This document shows positions 52,710 through 62,113 of a stretch of DNA of 64,000 bases, one piece after another. The DNA comes from Lactobacillus sp. HBUAS51381 (GTDB taxonomy: Bacteria; Bacillota; Bacilli; Lactobacillales; Lactobacillaceae), in assembly GCF_012641095.1 (NCBI RefSeq), contig NZ_JAAVSC010000007.1, forward strand, positions 1 through 64,000, read 5' to 3'. Each line of letters begins with the position of its first letter. The first letter of the stretch is position 1. Under the pieces are notes generated by a model. It worked only from the letters and a program-made list of their open reading frames with translations. It was not told where the DNA came from and did not search any database. Position numbers and translations under genes: made by a program.

Positions 52710-54929
52710 CTAATCGACCGCATCAATCACAAAGACCCGCGCACTGAAGTCGGCGGAGGCGTCGACGCCCTGCGTGGTCGTCAACAAATGGGGAATGAAG
52801 AGCCCCGCGTGCATCAACTCATCGCCGAAATAGACGTGTGTGTCCCCGGCCACGCGATACCGCTGACTCGCCTGTAACCCGCGTAGATAGAGCCGGTTAT
52901 AGGCGGGATTGGGCTGATTCAGGATTTGATAACGGGCCGCAATCGCGTGGCGGCCATCACCGCTGACGACTTGCCAACTCCCAACGTTTCGGGAGCCCCT
53001 AAAGGGATTATCCAACCGGTAAAACGTCCCCTGCTGGAACAGTTCCCGGTGGGCTTGGTAGAAGGCCACTTGGACCTTGATGGCGGCCTTCTCGGCGGCC
53101 GAGCACTTGGTCACGTCAAGTTCGTAGCCCAGATCGCCGAAATAGGCCACCGCCGCGCGCGTCGCTAATGGCGTGACGCGACCGGTTTGATCGTTTGGTA
53201 CGGCGGACACGTGCGCGCCCATCATCGCCAGGGGATACCCATAGGACGTCCCAAATTGGATACGGAGCCGCTCCACGGCATCGGTATCGTCACTGGCCCA
53301 CGCTTGCGGGGCATAGGCCATCATCCCCAGATCAAATCGACCACCACCGGATGCACAAGATTCAAACAACACCTGAGGATAGGTCGTCGTCAACCGCGCG
53401 TAGAGGTGATAAACGCCCAACATATAACGATGGGCAAACTCCACCTGCCGATCGGCCGGCAATGTCGGGCTAAACGCCTCCGTGATATTGCGATTCATAT
53501 CCCACTTGATGTAGTCCAGATGCGCCGCACGAATCAGGTGACTAATTTTATCATATAAGTAATCCACCACTGCCGGATTAGCCATATCGAGAACGAATTG
53601 ATTCCGTCCGGGGGTCATTTCCCGGTGGGGTGCACCGACCGTCCAGTCGGGATGGGCGCGATACAAGTCGCTGTCAATGGAGATCATTTCCGGCTCGAAC
53701 CACAGACCAAATTGGAGGTCCATGGCGTGAATTTGGTCGGCTAAGTGGGCGATGCCGTTCGGTAATTTGGCCGCGTAGACGTCCCAGTCCCCAAGCGACG
53801 TGGTATCGTCGTCTCGGTGACCGAACCAGCCATCGTCCAAGACAAACATTTCAATCCCCAGCTGCTTGGATTCCCGGGCGATCGCCAGTAATTTATCTTC
53901 ATCAAAGTCAAAGTACGTGCCCTCCCAGTTGTTGATCAGCACGGGCCGTGGCTGCTGCGCGAAGCGGGGATTGACCAAATGGTGCTGATAGAACGTCCCC
54001 ATCTGCTGGCTCAGTTGGTTCAACCCCTCGCTGGTGTAACTCAGGACGGCTTCCGGCGTTTGAAAACTCTGACCGACCGCCAGCTGCCAGCCGAATTCAG
54101 TCGGATTAATCCCGCTTAAGACCCGGGCCGTGCCAAAGGCGTCAACTTCCACCTGATCCAGAAAATTACCGGAGTACACCAGGTTGACGCCCAACGCCGC
54201 GCCCTGGTCTTCGGTTGTCTCCGGCCGTGCTAGAATGATCGCGGGATTCTGTTGATGACTGGAAGCCCCGCGCAGACTACCGACGCTCTGAATCCCACTA
54301 CGAAGTCGTTGACGAATCAAGTGGCGTTCACGCGCCCAACTCCCGGAGAACTGCAGGAGGTCGTAGTTGGCATCCGGGAGGTCCAGCTGTAGGCTCAGGG
54401 CGCGGTTCACCATGACCGTCGTCTGTCCCTGATTGGTAAATTTAGCACTACGAACGATGACGTCTTGATGGGGAAAGACCGCATAACTCAAGGTCATGGT
54501 CAACCCGGTGACGGCATCCCCCAACGTGATCATCAGGGTCTGGGCATCGTCATCGCAATCGTCAAACGTAGACGGTAAGTCTTGTAGCCGTTGTTTTCCA
54601 GACAGGAGGCGATAATCCCGATAGCGAAACTCGCTGATCCGACTACCATCCGCACCGGTCAGTTGAAAGGCCGGGTCCCGGTAGTCCCCCTTGCCTAGAC
54701 TGGCAAACTCCTGTTTCAACGTTTCGGGCTGAAAGTCGGGATGATCCAGCCGCCACGCCGGAATGGCCCCGTGCTCTTCCCGCACCGCCAGCTCGGGAAA
54801 GGCCGGTTGATCGTGAAGTCGCTGGCCGTAATACAGTTGACCCAACTCCCCATTCGCCATCACGTGAAAAATGTAGCTGGTGTGATCCGTTTGCAGGTGA
54901 AACTGGCGATCCTTGACTAAGATTGACAT
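52710..54929 (-). CDS. Alpha-galactosidase, GH36
   Basis: 739 residues, full length, no signal peptide. N-terminal beta-supersandwich domain, then the catalytic barrel: FVLDDGWFGHRDDD, FGLWFEPEMIS, the nucleophile Asp in YIKWDMNRNITE, ESCASGGGRFDLGM and the acid/base Asp in WASDDTDAVERLRIQFGTSYGYP. Releases galactose from melibiose or raffinose sugars taken into the cell. No transporter or regulator gene is adjacent. A cre site lies upstream. Single gene inserted between ypsA and recU. Confidence 0.94.
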   Translation of the reverse strand: MSILVKDRQFHLQTDHTSYIFHVMANGELGQLYYGQRLHDQPAFPELAVREEHGAIPAWRLDHPDFQPETLKQEFASLGKGDYRDPAFQLTGADGSRISEFRYRDYRLLSGKQRLQDLPSTFDDCDDDAQTLMITLGDAVTGLTMTLSYAVFPHQDVIVRSAKFTNQGQTTVMVNRALSLQLDLPDANYDLLQFSGSWARERHLIRQRLRSGIQSVGSLRGASSHQQNPAIILARPETTEDQGAALGVNLVYSGNFLDQVEVDAFGTARVLSGINPTEFGWQLAVGQSFQTPEAVLSYTSEGLNQLSQQMGTFYQHHLVNPRFAQQPRPVLINNWEGTYFDFDEDKLLAIARESKQLGIEMFVLDDGWFGHRDDDTTSLGDWDVYAAKLPNGIAHLADQIHAMDLQFGLWFEPEMISIDSDLYRAHPDWTVGAPHREMTPGRNQFVLDMANPAVVDYLYDKISHLIRAAHLDYIKWDMNRNITEAFSPTLPADRQVEFAHRYMLGVYHLYARLTTTYPQVLFESCASGGGRFDLGMMAYAPQAWASDDTDAVERLRIQFGTSYGYPLAMMGAHVSAVPNDQTGRVTPLATRAAVAYFGDLGYELDVTKCSAAEKAAIKVQVAFYQAHRELFQQGTFYRLDNPFRGSRNVGSWQVVSGDGRHAIAARYQILNQPNPAYNRLYLRGLQASQRYRVAGDTHVYFGDELMHAGLFIPHLLTTTQGVDASADFSARVFVIDAVD

Positions 54930-54980
54930 AGCGATTCTCCCTTCATGATTGCAAACACTTAAAGTTATCGTAGCACATTT

Positions 54981-54994
54981 TGTAAGCGCTGACA
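54981..54994. promoter_or_regulatory. cre site of the alpha-galactosidase gene
   Basis: TGTAAGCGCTGACA fits the CcpA consensus TGWNANCGNTNWCA at every position, 52 bp before the start codon; carbon catabolite repression is expected. Confidence 0.8.
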
Positions 54995-55393
54995 GCTAGG
55001 CCGGTGATAACTTTTAAAAAGCTTCCTTACGGCTAGTCAACGCCAGCCGGCGGATTCGATCCATCGTGGGCCTCGTTGCGCAAGATGCGTAGACCACCTT
55101 ACAAACCGCAACGCACTTAACCGTGGGCGGCCACAACGACTTTCCTCATCATCTCCCTCCCGCCAGCGCCCTAGCAACCGGTGAAACGACTGGCAATTTC
55201 CGAAAGTTGCCGCGGCCCACCGTTCCGTTTTCCGGGTACGATCAAGGGGTTAGGCGTTACCGGAAAAGTGATTTTAAAAAGAAAACATTTCTTTAGAATT
55301 TGTTTGGGAGTTTTTATTTCCGGGTCAGCTTGGTATAATGTCAATAACTGGGCCACAAATGAAAGCCAGCTTTCAGCAAGGAGTGAGGAGTCA
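54995..55393. other. Intergenic region between alpha-galactosidase and recU
   Basis: No gene supported. An extended -10 (TTGGTATAAT, ending at 55339) is the likely recU promoter. The long frame running into recU from the left lacks a ribosome site and is not taken as coding. Confidence 0.5.
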
Positions 55394-56002
55394 ATGACTA
55401 TTCGGTATCCTAATGGGCATGCCTACCAAGCGCCAGCAACCTCTACGGGGCCCAAATTTACCAGCCACTACACCAATTACGGTAAGCGGGGTATGACGCT
55501 GGAAGAGGAACTGAACCAAAGTAATACCTATTATCAAGCACACGGTCTGGCCGTCGTCCACAAGAAACCGACGCCCATCCAGATCGTCAAGGTCGACTAT
55601 CCTAAACGGAGTGCTGCGGTCATCAAGGAAGCTTACTTCAGTACCGCGTCAACGACCGATTACAACGGTGTCTACCAAGGACACTACCTAGATTTTGACG
55701 CCAAGGAGACCAAGAATCAGGCGTCGTTTCCACTCAAGAACTTCCATCAACATCAGATTGATCACATGCGGGCCTGCATCGTTCAAGGCGGTATCTGTTT
55801 TGCTATTATCAAATTCGTCAATCGCCAAGAAACCTACCTGTACCCCGCCACCGATCTATTTGCTTTTTGGGATGATCAAGCCACCGGCGGACGCAAATCC
55901 ATTCCTTACACGGAAATTGCCGCTAGTGGTATCAAGATTACCGCACAGCTACAACTACCGGTGCCCTATCTTAACGCCGTGGACCAACTACTGAAGCGGT
56001 AG
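55394..56002 (+). CDS. recU: Holliday junction resolvase RecU
   Basis: 202 residues. TIRYPNGHAYQ, NYGKRGMTLEEELNQSNTYY, HKKPTPIQIVKVDYPKRSAAVIKEAYF, and the catalytic STTDYNGVYQGHYLDFDAKET match RecU along its length. Cleaves Holliday junctions in recombination and chromosome segregation. The ATG follows AGGAG and the predicted extended -10; residues encoded upstream in the same frame are not family-like. Operon with pbp1A, 30 bp apart, a conserved pair. Confidence 0.95.
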   Translation: MTIRYPNGHAYQAPATSTGPKFTSHYTNYGKRGMTLEEELNQSNTYYQAHGLAVVHKKPTPIQIVKVDYPKRSAAVIKEAYFSTASTTDYNGVYQGHYLDFDAKETKNQASFPLKNFHQHQIDHMRACIVQGGICFAIIKFVNRQETYLYPATDLFAFWDDQATGGRKSIPYTEIAASGIKITAQLQLPVPYLNAVDQLLKR

Positions 56003-56032
56003 CTGACACGTTTAAACGCAAAGGAGATTACC

Positions 56033-58363
56033 ATGTCTAGTAACAATTCAAGCAGAGAGACCCGGATGAGTCGCAATGCCGAACGCAATGTCAGACCCAC
56101 CGGAAAATCCGGTGGGCCTAAACGGCCGCATAGTGGCTGGCGAACCTTTCGCCGGGTACTCTTCGTCATCGTCGCGATTGGGATCCTGGGGATTCTCTTT
56201 GGTGCCGGTCTGTTCTTTTTCTACGCGCAGAGTGCCCCTAAGATTTCTCAGGCCGCCCTTTCCAGTGACGCCTCGACGCGGGTCTACGATGCCAACGGGA
56301 CCGTCATCTCACGGTTGGGCGCGCAGAACCGAAGCTACGTCAAATCTAAGAACATCCCGGATGCCCTGAAAAAGGCGGTGGTCTCAACCGAAGACCGCCG
56401 TTTCTACAAGAACAACGGGGTTGATCCCATCCGAATTGTGGGGGCCGCTTTGGCAAACGTCACCGGCTCTTCCCTAGGGATGCAAGGGGGCAGTACCCTG
56501 ACCCAGCAGTTGGTGAAGCTCTCCGTCTTCTCCACCGCGGCATCCGATCGAACGCTCAAGCGTAAGGCCCAGGAGGCCTGGTTGGCGCTCAAGGTCGACC
56601 ACAATTTCTCCAAGGACCAGATTCTTGAGTACTACATCAACAAGGTCTACATGGGGAACGGCGTCTACGGTATGCAGACGGCCGCACAGTATTATTATGG
56701 TAAGAACCTGAAGAATCTCGACCTGGCGCAGCTGGCGATGTTGGCCGGCATGCCCCAGTCCCCCACGAACTATGATCCCATTGCTTATCCGGATCTGGCC
56801 AAGAAGCGGCGGGACCTCGTCCTAGATGCCATGGCAAAAAACAACGTCATTACCACGGCACAAGCGGATCAGGCTAAGGCAACCAGTGTTAAAACTGGAC
56901 TGGCCTCTTCCCACAAATCCACGGCGACTGCCAGTCACAAGACCACCAAGGTGATTGACGCTTACTTAAAGCAAGTCTACGCCGAGCTGAAGGCCAAGGG
57001 CTATAACACCACAACCGGTGGCCTCAAGGTTTATACGAACCTCGACATGGGCGCCCAAAAGACGCTGTATAACATCGTCAACGGCAGTAGCTACGTGAAC
57101 TTCCCTTCAAACAAATTCCAGGTCGGCTCAACCATTGTTGATCCCAACAACGGGAAAGTTGTCGCCATGATTGGTGGCCGGAAGACGGGGAACGTCACGT
57201 TTGGTCTGAACCGAGCCGTGCAAACCGACCGGTCCAGTGCCTCGACGGCTAAGCCCTTGATGGACTACGGACCCGCCATTGAGTATCTGAACTATCCGAC
57301 CTACGAACCCGTTAAGGATACGGCGTTTACGTATCCGGGAACCACCAAGAATCTGTATGACTGGGATAGAAAATATCAAGGCACCATCACCATGCGTAAG
57401 GCACTTTACGAATCACGGAACATTCCAGCGATTCGAACGCTCCAAAATGTCGGGATCAAAAAGGCAACAACGTTCCTCGATGGCTTGGGACTGTCCTTTG
57501 ACAAGACCTTGACCCTGCAAAACGGGATTGGCCTGTACATCTCGACCGAGCAGGAAGCCGCCGCTTATGCCGCCTTTGCTAATGGTGGGACCTACTACAA
57601 GCCTTACCTGGTATCCAAGGTGGTGACGCAGGATGGCAAGGCCCACAACTACGTCTCTACTGGGAAGAAAGCCATGAGCGCCGCGACCGCCTTCATGTTG
57701 ACCGACATGATGAAAGATGTCATGACCAACGAGAACGGGTCTGGTCGCTCCGCCGCCATTTCTGGCCTGTATCAAGCCGGAAAGACCGGGACAGACTCCT
57801 ACCCTGATGATTATGCGGATAAGGTCCCAGACGGCGCCACCATGGACTCCTGGTTCACGGGATATACCAAGAACTATTCGGTTTCCGTGTGGACCGGTTA
57901 CGACAAGCAATTCCAGACGGGCCACTACGTCAGTGAAACTCAGACGACTATCGCTCAGGAGATCTATAAATACACGATGAGTTATCTGGCTTCTAAGAGT
58001 ACCAACGTCAACTGGACCAAGCCAAGTACGGTCACGGAGACGACTCAAAATGGTAAGACCGAGTACTACGTCACCGGTCATCCGGGAACGGTCTCCGATA
58101 CCACGTCAACCAGTCAGTACGGGTCGACCAATACCACGAGTTCTTCGGCTTACAGTAGCAACGGTCAGGTGACGACCAACTCTAGCAGTAGTTACCGGAC
58201 GAACTCCTCGTCAACCAGTCAATCCAGCTCCAGCAAGGAATCTTCCAGCACGGAACAAACCACTGGCGGTGGTAACAACGGTAATGACGATAATAACACC
58301 ACAAATTCCAGCTCCACGAACACCTCCTCTGCGACAACCACGCAGGATAAGGATAATAATTAG
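56033..58363 (+). CDS. pbp1A: Class A penicillin-binding protein 1A
   Basis: 776 residues. Cytoplasmic basic start, one membrane helix (VLFVIVAIGILGILFGAGLFFFY), glycosyltransferase domain with STEDRRFYKNNGVDP and GGSTLTQQLVKL, and transpeptidase domain with active Ser in SSASTAKPLMDY (STAK), SRN in YESRNIPAI and KTGT. The tail of about 90 residues is very rich in Ser, Thr, Asn and Gly. Polymerises and cross-links peptidoglycan; partner of GpsB encoded nearby. Confidence 0.95.
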   Translation: MSSNNSSRETRMSRNAERNVRPTGKSGGPKRPHSGWRTFRRVLFVIVAIGILGILFGAGLFFFYAQSAPKISQAALSSDASTRVYDANGTVISRLGAQNRSYVKSKNIPDALKKAVVSTEDRRFYKNNGVDPIRIVGAALANVTGSSLGMQGGSTLTQQLVKLSVFSTAASDRTLKRKAQEAWLALKVDHNFSKDQILEYYINKVYMGNGVYGMQTAAQYYYGKNLKNLDLAQLAMLAGMPQSPTNYDPIAYPDLAKKRRDLVLDAMAKNNVITTAQADQAKATSVKTGLASSHKSTATASHKTTKVIDAYLKQVYAELKAKGYNTTTGGLKVYTNLDMGAQKTLYNIVNGSSYVNFPSNKFQVGSTIVDPNNGKVVAMIGGRKTGNVTFGLNRAVQTDRSSASTAKPLMDYGPAIEYLNYPTYEPVKDTAFTYPGTTKNLYDWDRKYQGTITMRKALYESRNIPAIRTLQNVGIKKATTFLDGLGLSFDKTLTLQNGIGLYISTEQEAAAYAAFANGGTYYKPYLVSKVVTQDGKAHNYVSTGKKAMSAATAFMLTDMMKDVMTNENGSGRSAAISGLYQAGKTGTDSYPDDYADKVPDGATMDSWFTGYTKNYSVSVWTGYDKQFQTGHYVSETQTTIAQEIYKYTMSYLASKSTNVNWTKPSTVTETTQNGKTEYYVTGHPGTVSDTTSTSQYGSTNTTSSSAYSSNGQVTTNSSSSYRTNSSSTSQSSSSKESSSTEQTTGGGNNGNDDNNTTNSSSTNTSSATTTQDKDNN

Positions 58364-58376
58364 TTAGCTAAACCCC

Positions 58377-58425
58377 AAAACCAGCGGTGCATGGCCCCTC
58401 AACAGGTCATGTACCGCTGGTTTTT
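58377..58425 (+). terminator. recU-pbp1A terminator
   Basis: AAAACCAGCGGT / ACCGCTGGTTTTT with the inner pair CATG/CATG. Confidence 0.88.
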
Positions 58426-58516
58426 ACTGTCTTTTTATCGCCCAATTACCGTCACAGTCTCACTGATAGCTAAGGCTGAAATATTTTGATTCCAATCCGG
58501 AAAGGAATGCCAGTCA

Positions 58517-58957
58517 CTACTTCTCCTGAGGCGTCTTGGTGAGTTGGTCCTCGACGTATTTTTCGACAACCGCCTGACTCATATTACCCAGTGTACTCAT
58601 GTAATAACTGTTCGACCAGAGATGCCCACCCCAGAGTTGTTGCTTGGTGGCGGGATGCTTCTCAAAAAATAGTCGTGCAGAGGCCCCCTTAAAGGCCTTG
58701 ACAATATTTGTGGGTGCGTATTTGGGCTTGAAGCTGATTAACAGATGAACATGATCCGGCATGACTGCCATCGTTTCCACGGTGACCTCATTCAGTTGGG
58801 CAATTCGCGTTAGAATTGTCTTCATGTCAGAAACGAGACTTGGCGTCGTAAAAATAGGCTTTCGATACTTTGTGACCCAAATTAAGTGAAAATGAAAATT
58901 ATAGACATAACCTCGTTCATAAATCGCATCCGGTATCCGGCTAACTTCTTTACTCAT
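58517..58957 (-). CDS. tnpA: TnpA, IS200/IS605-type Y1 transposase
   Basis: 146 residues, full length. FHLIWVTKYRKPIF at the start, the HUH metal site in VMPDHVHLLISFKP, and the catalytic Tyr in SNSYYMSTLG. Moves single-stranded DNA between hairpin-marked ends. ATTCC/GGAAT (about 58482-58507) could be the hairpin of its left end. On the other side only the right end remains; no tnpB lies between, so this is a tnpA-only or tnpB-deleted element. The transposase frame looks intact. Confidence 0.93.
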   Translation of the reverse strand: MSKEVSRIPDAIYERGYVYNFHFHLIWVTKYRKPIFTTPSLVSDMKTILTRIAQLNEVTVETMAVMPDHVHLLISFKPKYAPTNIVKAFKGASARLFFEKHPATKQQLWGGHLWSNSYYMSTLGNMSQAVVEKYVEDQLTKTPQEK

Positions 58958-59112
58958 CTACATCCTCCTATAATATTATTTATAAGCATTTTAAGCACGT
59001 GTTGATTGTCTTATATGATACCATAGTTCCATGGACAAAGGTGGAATTGACTTGCGTAAAATGATGGTCCAGTTACCATGTCCTTACAACATAAGGTAGC
59101 CAACCGGTAAAT

Positions 59113-59139
59113 CGCTGACTTCAGGCAGGAGTGGTTGAT
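59113..59139 (+). mobile_element. IS200/IS605 right-end remnant
   Basis: CTGACTTCAGGCAG hairpin followed by GAGTGGTTGAT, matching the block after tnpB near the left edge of the window in about 21 of 25 positions. About 155 bp separate it from tnpA without a tnpB frame, consistent with internal deletion. Confidence 0.65.
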
Positions 59140-59269
59140 GTATTGGGTTTATGCCTGCACAGCTAATTGCCAGTTTGACGGCCATACGTTGACTGTCAGC
59201 GGCATTGGACTACCTCAAAACGATGTGGCCTTTTTTACTGAAAAATTAATGAAAACAGGTCATTATTAG
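59138..59269 (+). pseudogene. Possible 3' remnant of a gene interrupted by the IS
   Basis: A 43-codon frame starting at the IS boundary (MYWVYACTANCQFDGHTLTV...) and ending in TAG. No ribosome site precedes it and no family is recognised. The amino-acid composition looks protein-like, so it may be the tail of the gene into which the element jumped. The following 160 bp are the leader of the phosphatase gene. Confidence 0.35.
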
Positions 59270-59433
59270 TCTTGCAATACTTAAATATTAGCGTGCTTAT
59301 CGTTGTGTATCGGTTTGGTATGGTTCACGTATAGGTTTGATGAAGCCGCCCACATCACGGTTCAAGTCGGGTATGATGAAAATTGAAACACAGAATGAAA
59401 ATATATCTTTCAACGTGAAAGGCAGGAATTTCT

Positions 59434-61161
59434 ATGAAAATCAGACAACGTACCTGGACTAAACGAGCCGCCGCGATTCTCTCATTGGTCGCCGTAACGC
59501 TTCCCATGGCAACCAACGTGGCGCAAGCCAGCACAACCGCGCAATTAGCGCCGCAACGGGCCGTGTATGGCTACTTTATGGATACATACAAGCAAAACGT
59601 GTCGACCTATAAGACGGCAGCCAACAATCCAATGATTGGGATGCTTGCCGAATTTTCCAACTACTACGCGGATGGCAAGAATCTGAATAAAGCGTTAATG
59701 CAGGAAAACATTGACAAGTCCGCACAGATTACCCAGAACCGGACACCCGCAGAAGAAGAACGTTCCTACTTAACCGACCGGCGAGATCTCCGCTATAGCG
59801 TCATCAACGCGCTTGGCCCTTACGCACCCGCATTTATCAAAAACGCAAACGCACAAACGCCTTTCCACAAAATGCCAAACACACCCGATCCGGTCAACCA
59901 AAAACACGCTCACGTTGATTGGGCCGATGAAAATGCCAAATTAGGACCGATCGTGGCCTTCATGAATCACAATTCTTACACCGCCTACTCCAACACCGGC
60001 ATTGTAAAAAGCGTTGTTCGCTACAAACGCCCCTACCGTTGGAGTACCGACGTTAAACCCTTACCCGCGCTTTCAAAAATTATGGCTGCGGCTCCCGCAA
60101 CTGATTTTGACTTTGCTAGCGGCCACACCACTACAGGCTTTGAAGATGGTCTGTCACTAGCTTACGCGTTCCCAGAAAGATTCCAAGAACTCCTCACGCG
60201 TTCCTCCGAGATTGGACTTGACCGTGTCATCGCCGGACGTCACTCGCCACTTGCCGTTATGGGTGGCCGGATGGCGGGGAGTGCCGTTGTCGCTTCAGCT
60301 TTGAATAATTTCAGTAACCAGGACATGATGAAAAAGGCCTATGACGCTGCACATTCCGCTGATTTACTAGGAAGCAAGGATGCCTCGGCCCAGGATGATT
60401 TCGCTGACTACCAAAAGAACCGTGAAGACTACCGTTACCGAATGACTTACGGCTTCAAGCAAATTGGGAACCCCAATGTTGACATGCACGTTCCCAAGGG
60501 GGCCGAAGCTTTGCTTGCAACTCGTCTCCCTTATCTAACGGACACGCAACGTCGCGATGTTCTGTTCACGACTGGTATGCCTTCCGGTTATCCTTTAATG
60601 GATGATGCCGAAGGCTGGGGCCGCTTAGACCTCTTCTCTGCTGCCAGTGGTTATGGCAAGTTCAACGACGCCGTTACGGTGAAGATGAACGCTGCTAAGG
60701 GCGGCTTCAATGCCCAAGATAATTGGCGTAACGACATCTCCGGTAAGGGATCATTAATCAAGGCTGGTAGTGGCTCACTCCAATTGAGTGGCGACAACAC
60801 TTATGCCGGTGGCGTGAGCGTAAAGGGTGGCACGTTACGATTGGCCTCCGCCACGGCTGCTGGTAAGGGTAACGTACAAGTCAAGCGCGGTGCCCTTCAA
60901 CTGAGCGCTCAAAAGGTCACAATCAAGGGACGCTACCAACAAGCCAAGAACGGTCAATTGTCCCTAGCGAAGACTGCCCGTTTGGCCGTTAAGAAGAATG
61001 CCCAGCTAGCCGGTACGTTGAAGTTAACGGCTGGTCGTTTGAAAAATGGGGCTACGATTATGACCTTCCGCAGTCATAAGGGTAAATTTGCCCACGTGAC
61101 GGGTCTTTCAAAGGGCTGGCACGTCGTTTATACGAAGCATGCCGTTAAATTAGTCAAATAG
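59434..61161 (+). CDS. Secreted PAP2/class A acid phosphatase with autotransporter-type repeat
   Basis: 575 residues. A signal peptide ends near AQAS (residue 33). PAP2 motifs: VVRYKRPYRW (KxxxxxxRP), FASGHTTTG (PSGH-like) and LDRVIAGRHSPLAVMGG (SRxxxGxH-like), so a vanadium-type histidine phosphatase centre is present. Residues about 430-500 carry an autotransporter-associated beta-strand repeat (GSLIKAGSGSLQLSGDNTYAGGVSVKGGTLRL); the Lys-rich remainder is beta-like. No LPXTG or membrane anchor is visible, so it is probably released or held by charge. AAAGGCAGGA precedes the ATG. Confidence 0.88.
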   Translation: MKIRQRTWTKRAAAILSLVAVTLPMATNVAQASTTAQLAPQRAVYGYFMDTYKQNVSTYKTAANNPMIGMLAEFSNYYADGKNLNKALMQENIDKSAQITQNRTPAEEERSYLTDRRDLRYSVINALGPYAPAFIKNANAQTPFHKMPNTPDPVNQKHAHVDWADENAKLGPIVAFMNHNSYTAYSNTGIVKSVVRYKRPYRWSTDVKPLPALSKIMAAAPATDFDFASGHTTTGFEDGLSLAYAFPERFQELLTRSSEIGLDRVIAGRHSPLAVMGGRMAGSAVVASALNNFSNQDMMKKAYDAAHSADLLGSKDASAQDDFADYQKNREDYRYRMTYGFKQIGNPNVDMHVPKGAEALLATRLPYLTDTQRRDVLFTTGMPSGYPLMDDAEGWGRLDLFSAASGYGKFNDAVTVKMNAAKGGFNAQDNWRNDISGKGSLIKAGSGSLQLSGDNTYAGGVSVKGGTLRLASATAAGKGNVQVKRGALQLSAQKVTIKGRYQQAKNGQLSLAKTARLAVKKNAQLAGTLKLTAGRLKNGATIMTFRSHKGKFAHVTGLSKGWHVVYTKHAVKLVK

Positions 61162-61171
61162 TTCCAATCAA

Positions 61172-61212
61172 AAGATCCAGTGGCCACTAAAAATTGCGCC
61201 ACTGGATCTTTT
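61172..61212 (+). terminator. Phosphatase gene terminator
   Basis: AAGATCCAGTGG / CCACTGGATCTTTT stem; T-run on the plus strand. Confidence 0.85.
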
Positions 61213-61282
61213 ATCTGCTTAAGTGCTTTTAAAATGCCTAGACGCCATTACGTAAAGTAAACCATGCGCTTCGCAACAGGTC

Positions 61283-61981
61283 CTAATTATCCGTCAATTT
61301 AAAAATCGGAACGTCGGGGATATCGTTGCCCGGTGTCGACGTTGGTTTCGAGCTAGAACGCGGATTCTGCCGCTCTTTTTCACGTTGCACCTGAGCAGCG
61401 GTCTTCAAGTTCTTCTTTTCCCAGCTTAACAGGATGCGGTCCATGTACTTCAGACTGTAGGCCTGACTGAGCACCGCTTCTTTTAGCGCCAGCTGAATGA
61501 GTTCGGGGCGGTAGTGATCATCGTCCAACCACTGATTGATACTCTCCATCTCCAGGGGTGAAAGGGGCCGCCCGAATTCCGTTTCAATCTGGTTAAAAAC
61601 GGTCGCCCGGTCGTTTGTCGCGGCCTGTTTCACTTCTTTTTGAGTCGTCTGTACCGCTAGTTGGCTCAGCTTTTCCAGTAGCAACCGAAAGTCGTAGGCG
61701 TCTTGTTTCTGCCCGTGACCATCTGGCACACTGGTGATCGTCATCAACTTATTGGCGATCAATTCGTGGAGCACCTGATAGACCTGCTGTTTGTCCCAGC
61801 CCAGATGCACGGCCAAAACATCCGCTTCGGGCATCTGCTGACCACGGTCCATATAGCGGCGCAACTGCAAGAAGACCAACAGTTGGTCGGTCGTCATCCC
61901 CACCTCACGGAAATGATCCAACAAATAGTTGGCAATACTGGTTTGACCAGCCTGAATATAGCGTTGGGTAAACTCTTCCAT
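61283..61981 (-). CDS. dnaD: DnaD-type replication initiation protein
   Basis: 232 residues. N-terminal winged-helix domain (about 1-115; TTDQLLVFLQLRRYMDRGQQMPEADVLAVHLGWDKQQVYQVLHEL) and DnaD/DnaB C-terminal domain (130-210) with YSLKYMDRILLSWEKKNL, the conserved YxxxIL-W motif. Acts in primosome assembly. GGGGG precedes the chosen ATG; the longer in-frame start lacks a ribosome site. In Firmicutes it normally follows asnS; here 132 bp of gene-free sequence separate it from the aminotransferase gene. Confidence 0.93.
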   Translation of the reverse strand: MEEFTQRYIQAGQTSIANYLLDHFREVGMTTDQLLVFLQLRRYMDRGQQMPEADVLAVHLGWDKQQVYQVLHELIANKLMTITSVPDGHGQKQDAYDFRLLLEKLSQLAVQTTQKEVKQAATNDRATVFNQIETEFGRPLSPLEMESINQWLDDDHYRPELIQLALKEAVLSQAYSLKYMDRILLSWEKKNLKTAAQVQREKERQNPRSSSKPTSTPGNDIPDVPIFKLTDN

Positions 61982-62113
61982 CTCAAAATCCCCCTGTCTC
62001 TCGTTCGCCACCGGCCTGTAAAACTGGGCCAGTGGCAAGAAACGACCGAACCCGCAGAATGCAGCTCGATCGTCTCAATTGTTCATGTTGCATTTCAATT
62101 TAAAAATCACCAG

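Noticed and set aside
55181-55393. N-terminal extension of RecU
   Set aside because: The 71 extra residues are not RecU-like, the frame crosses a good extended -10 promoter, and AGGAG stands before the ATG at 55394.
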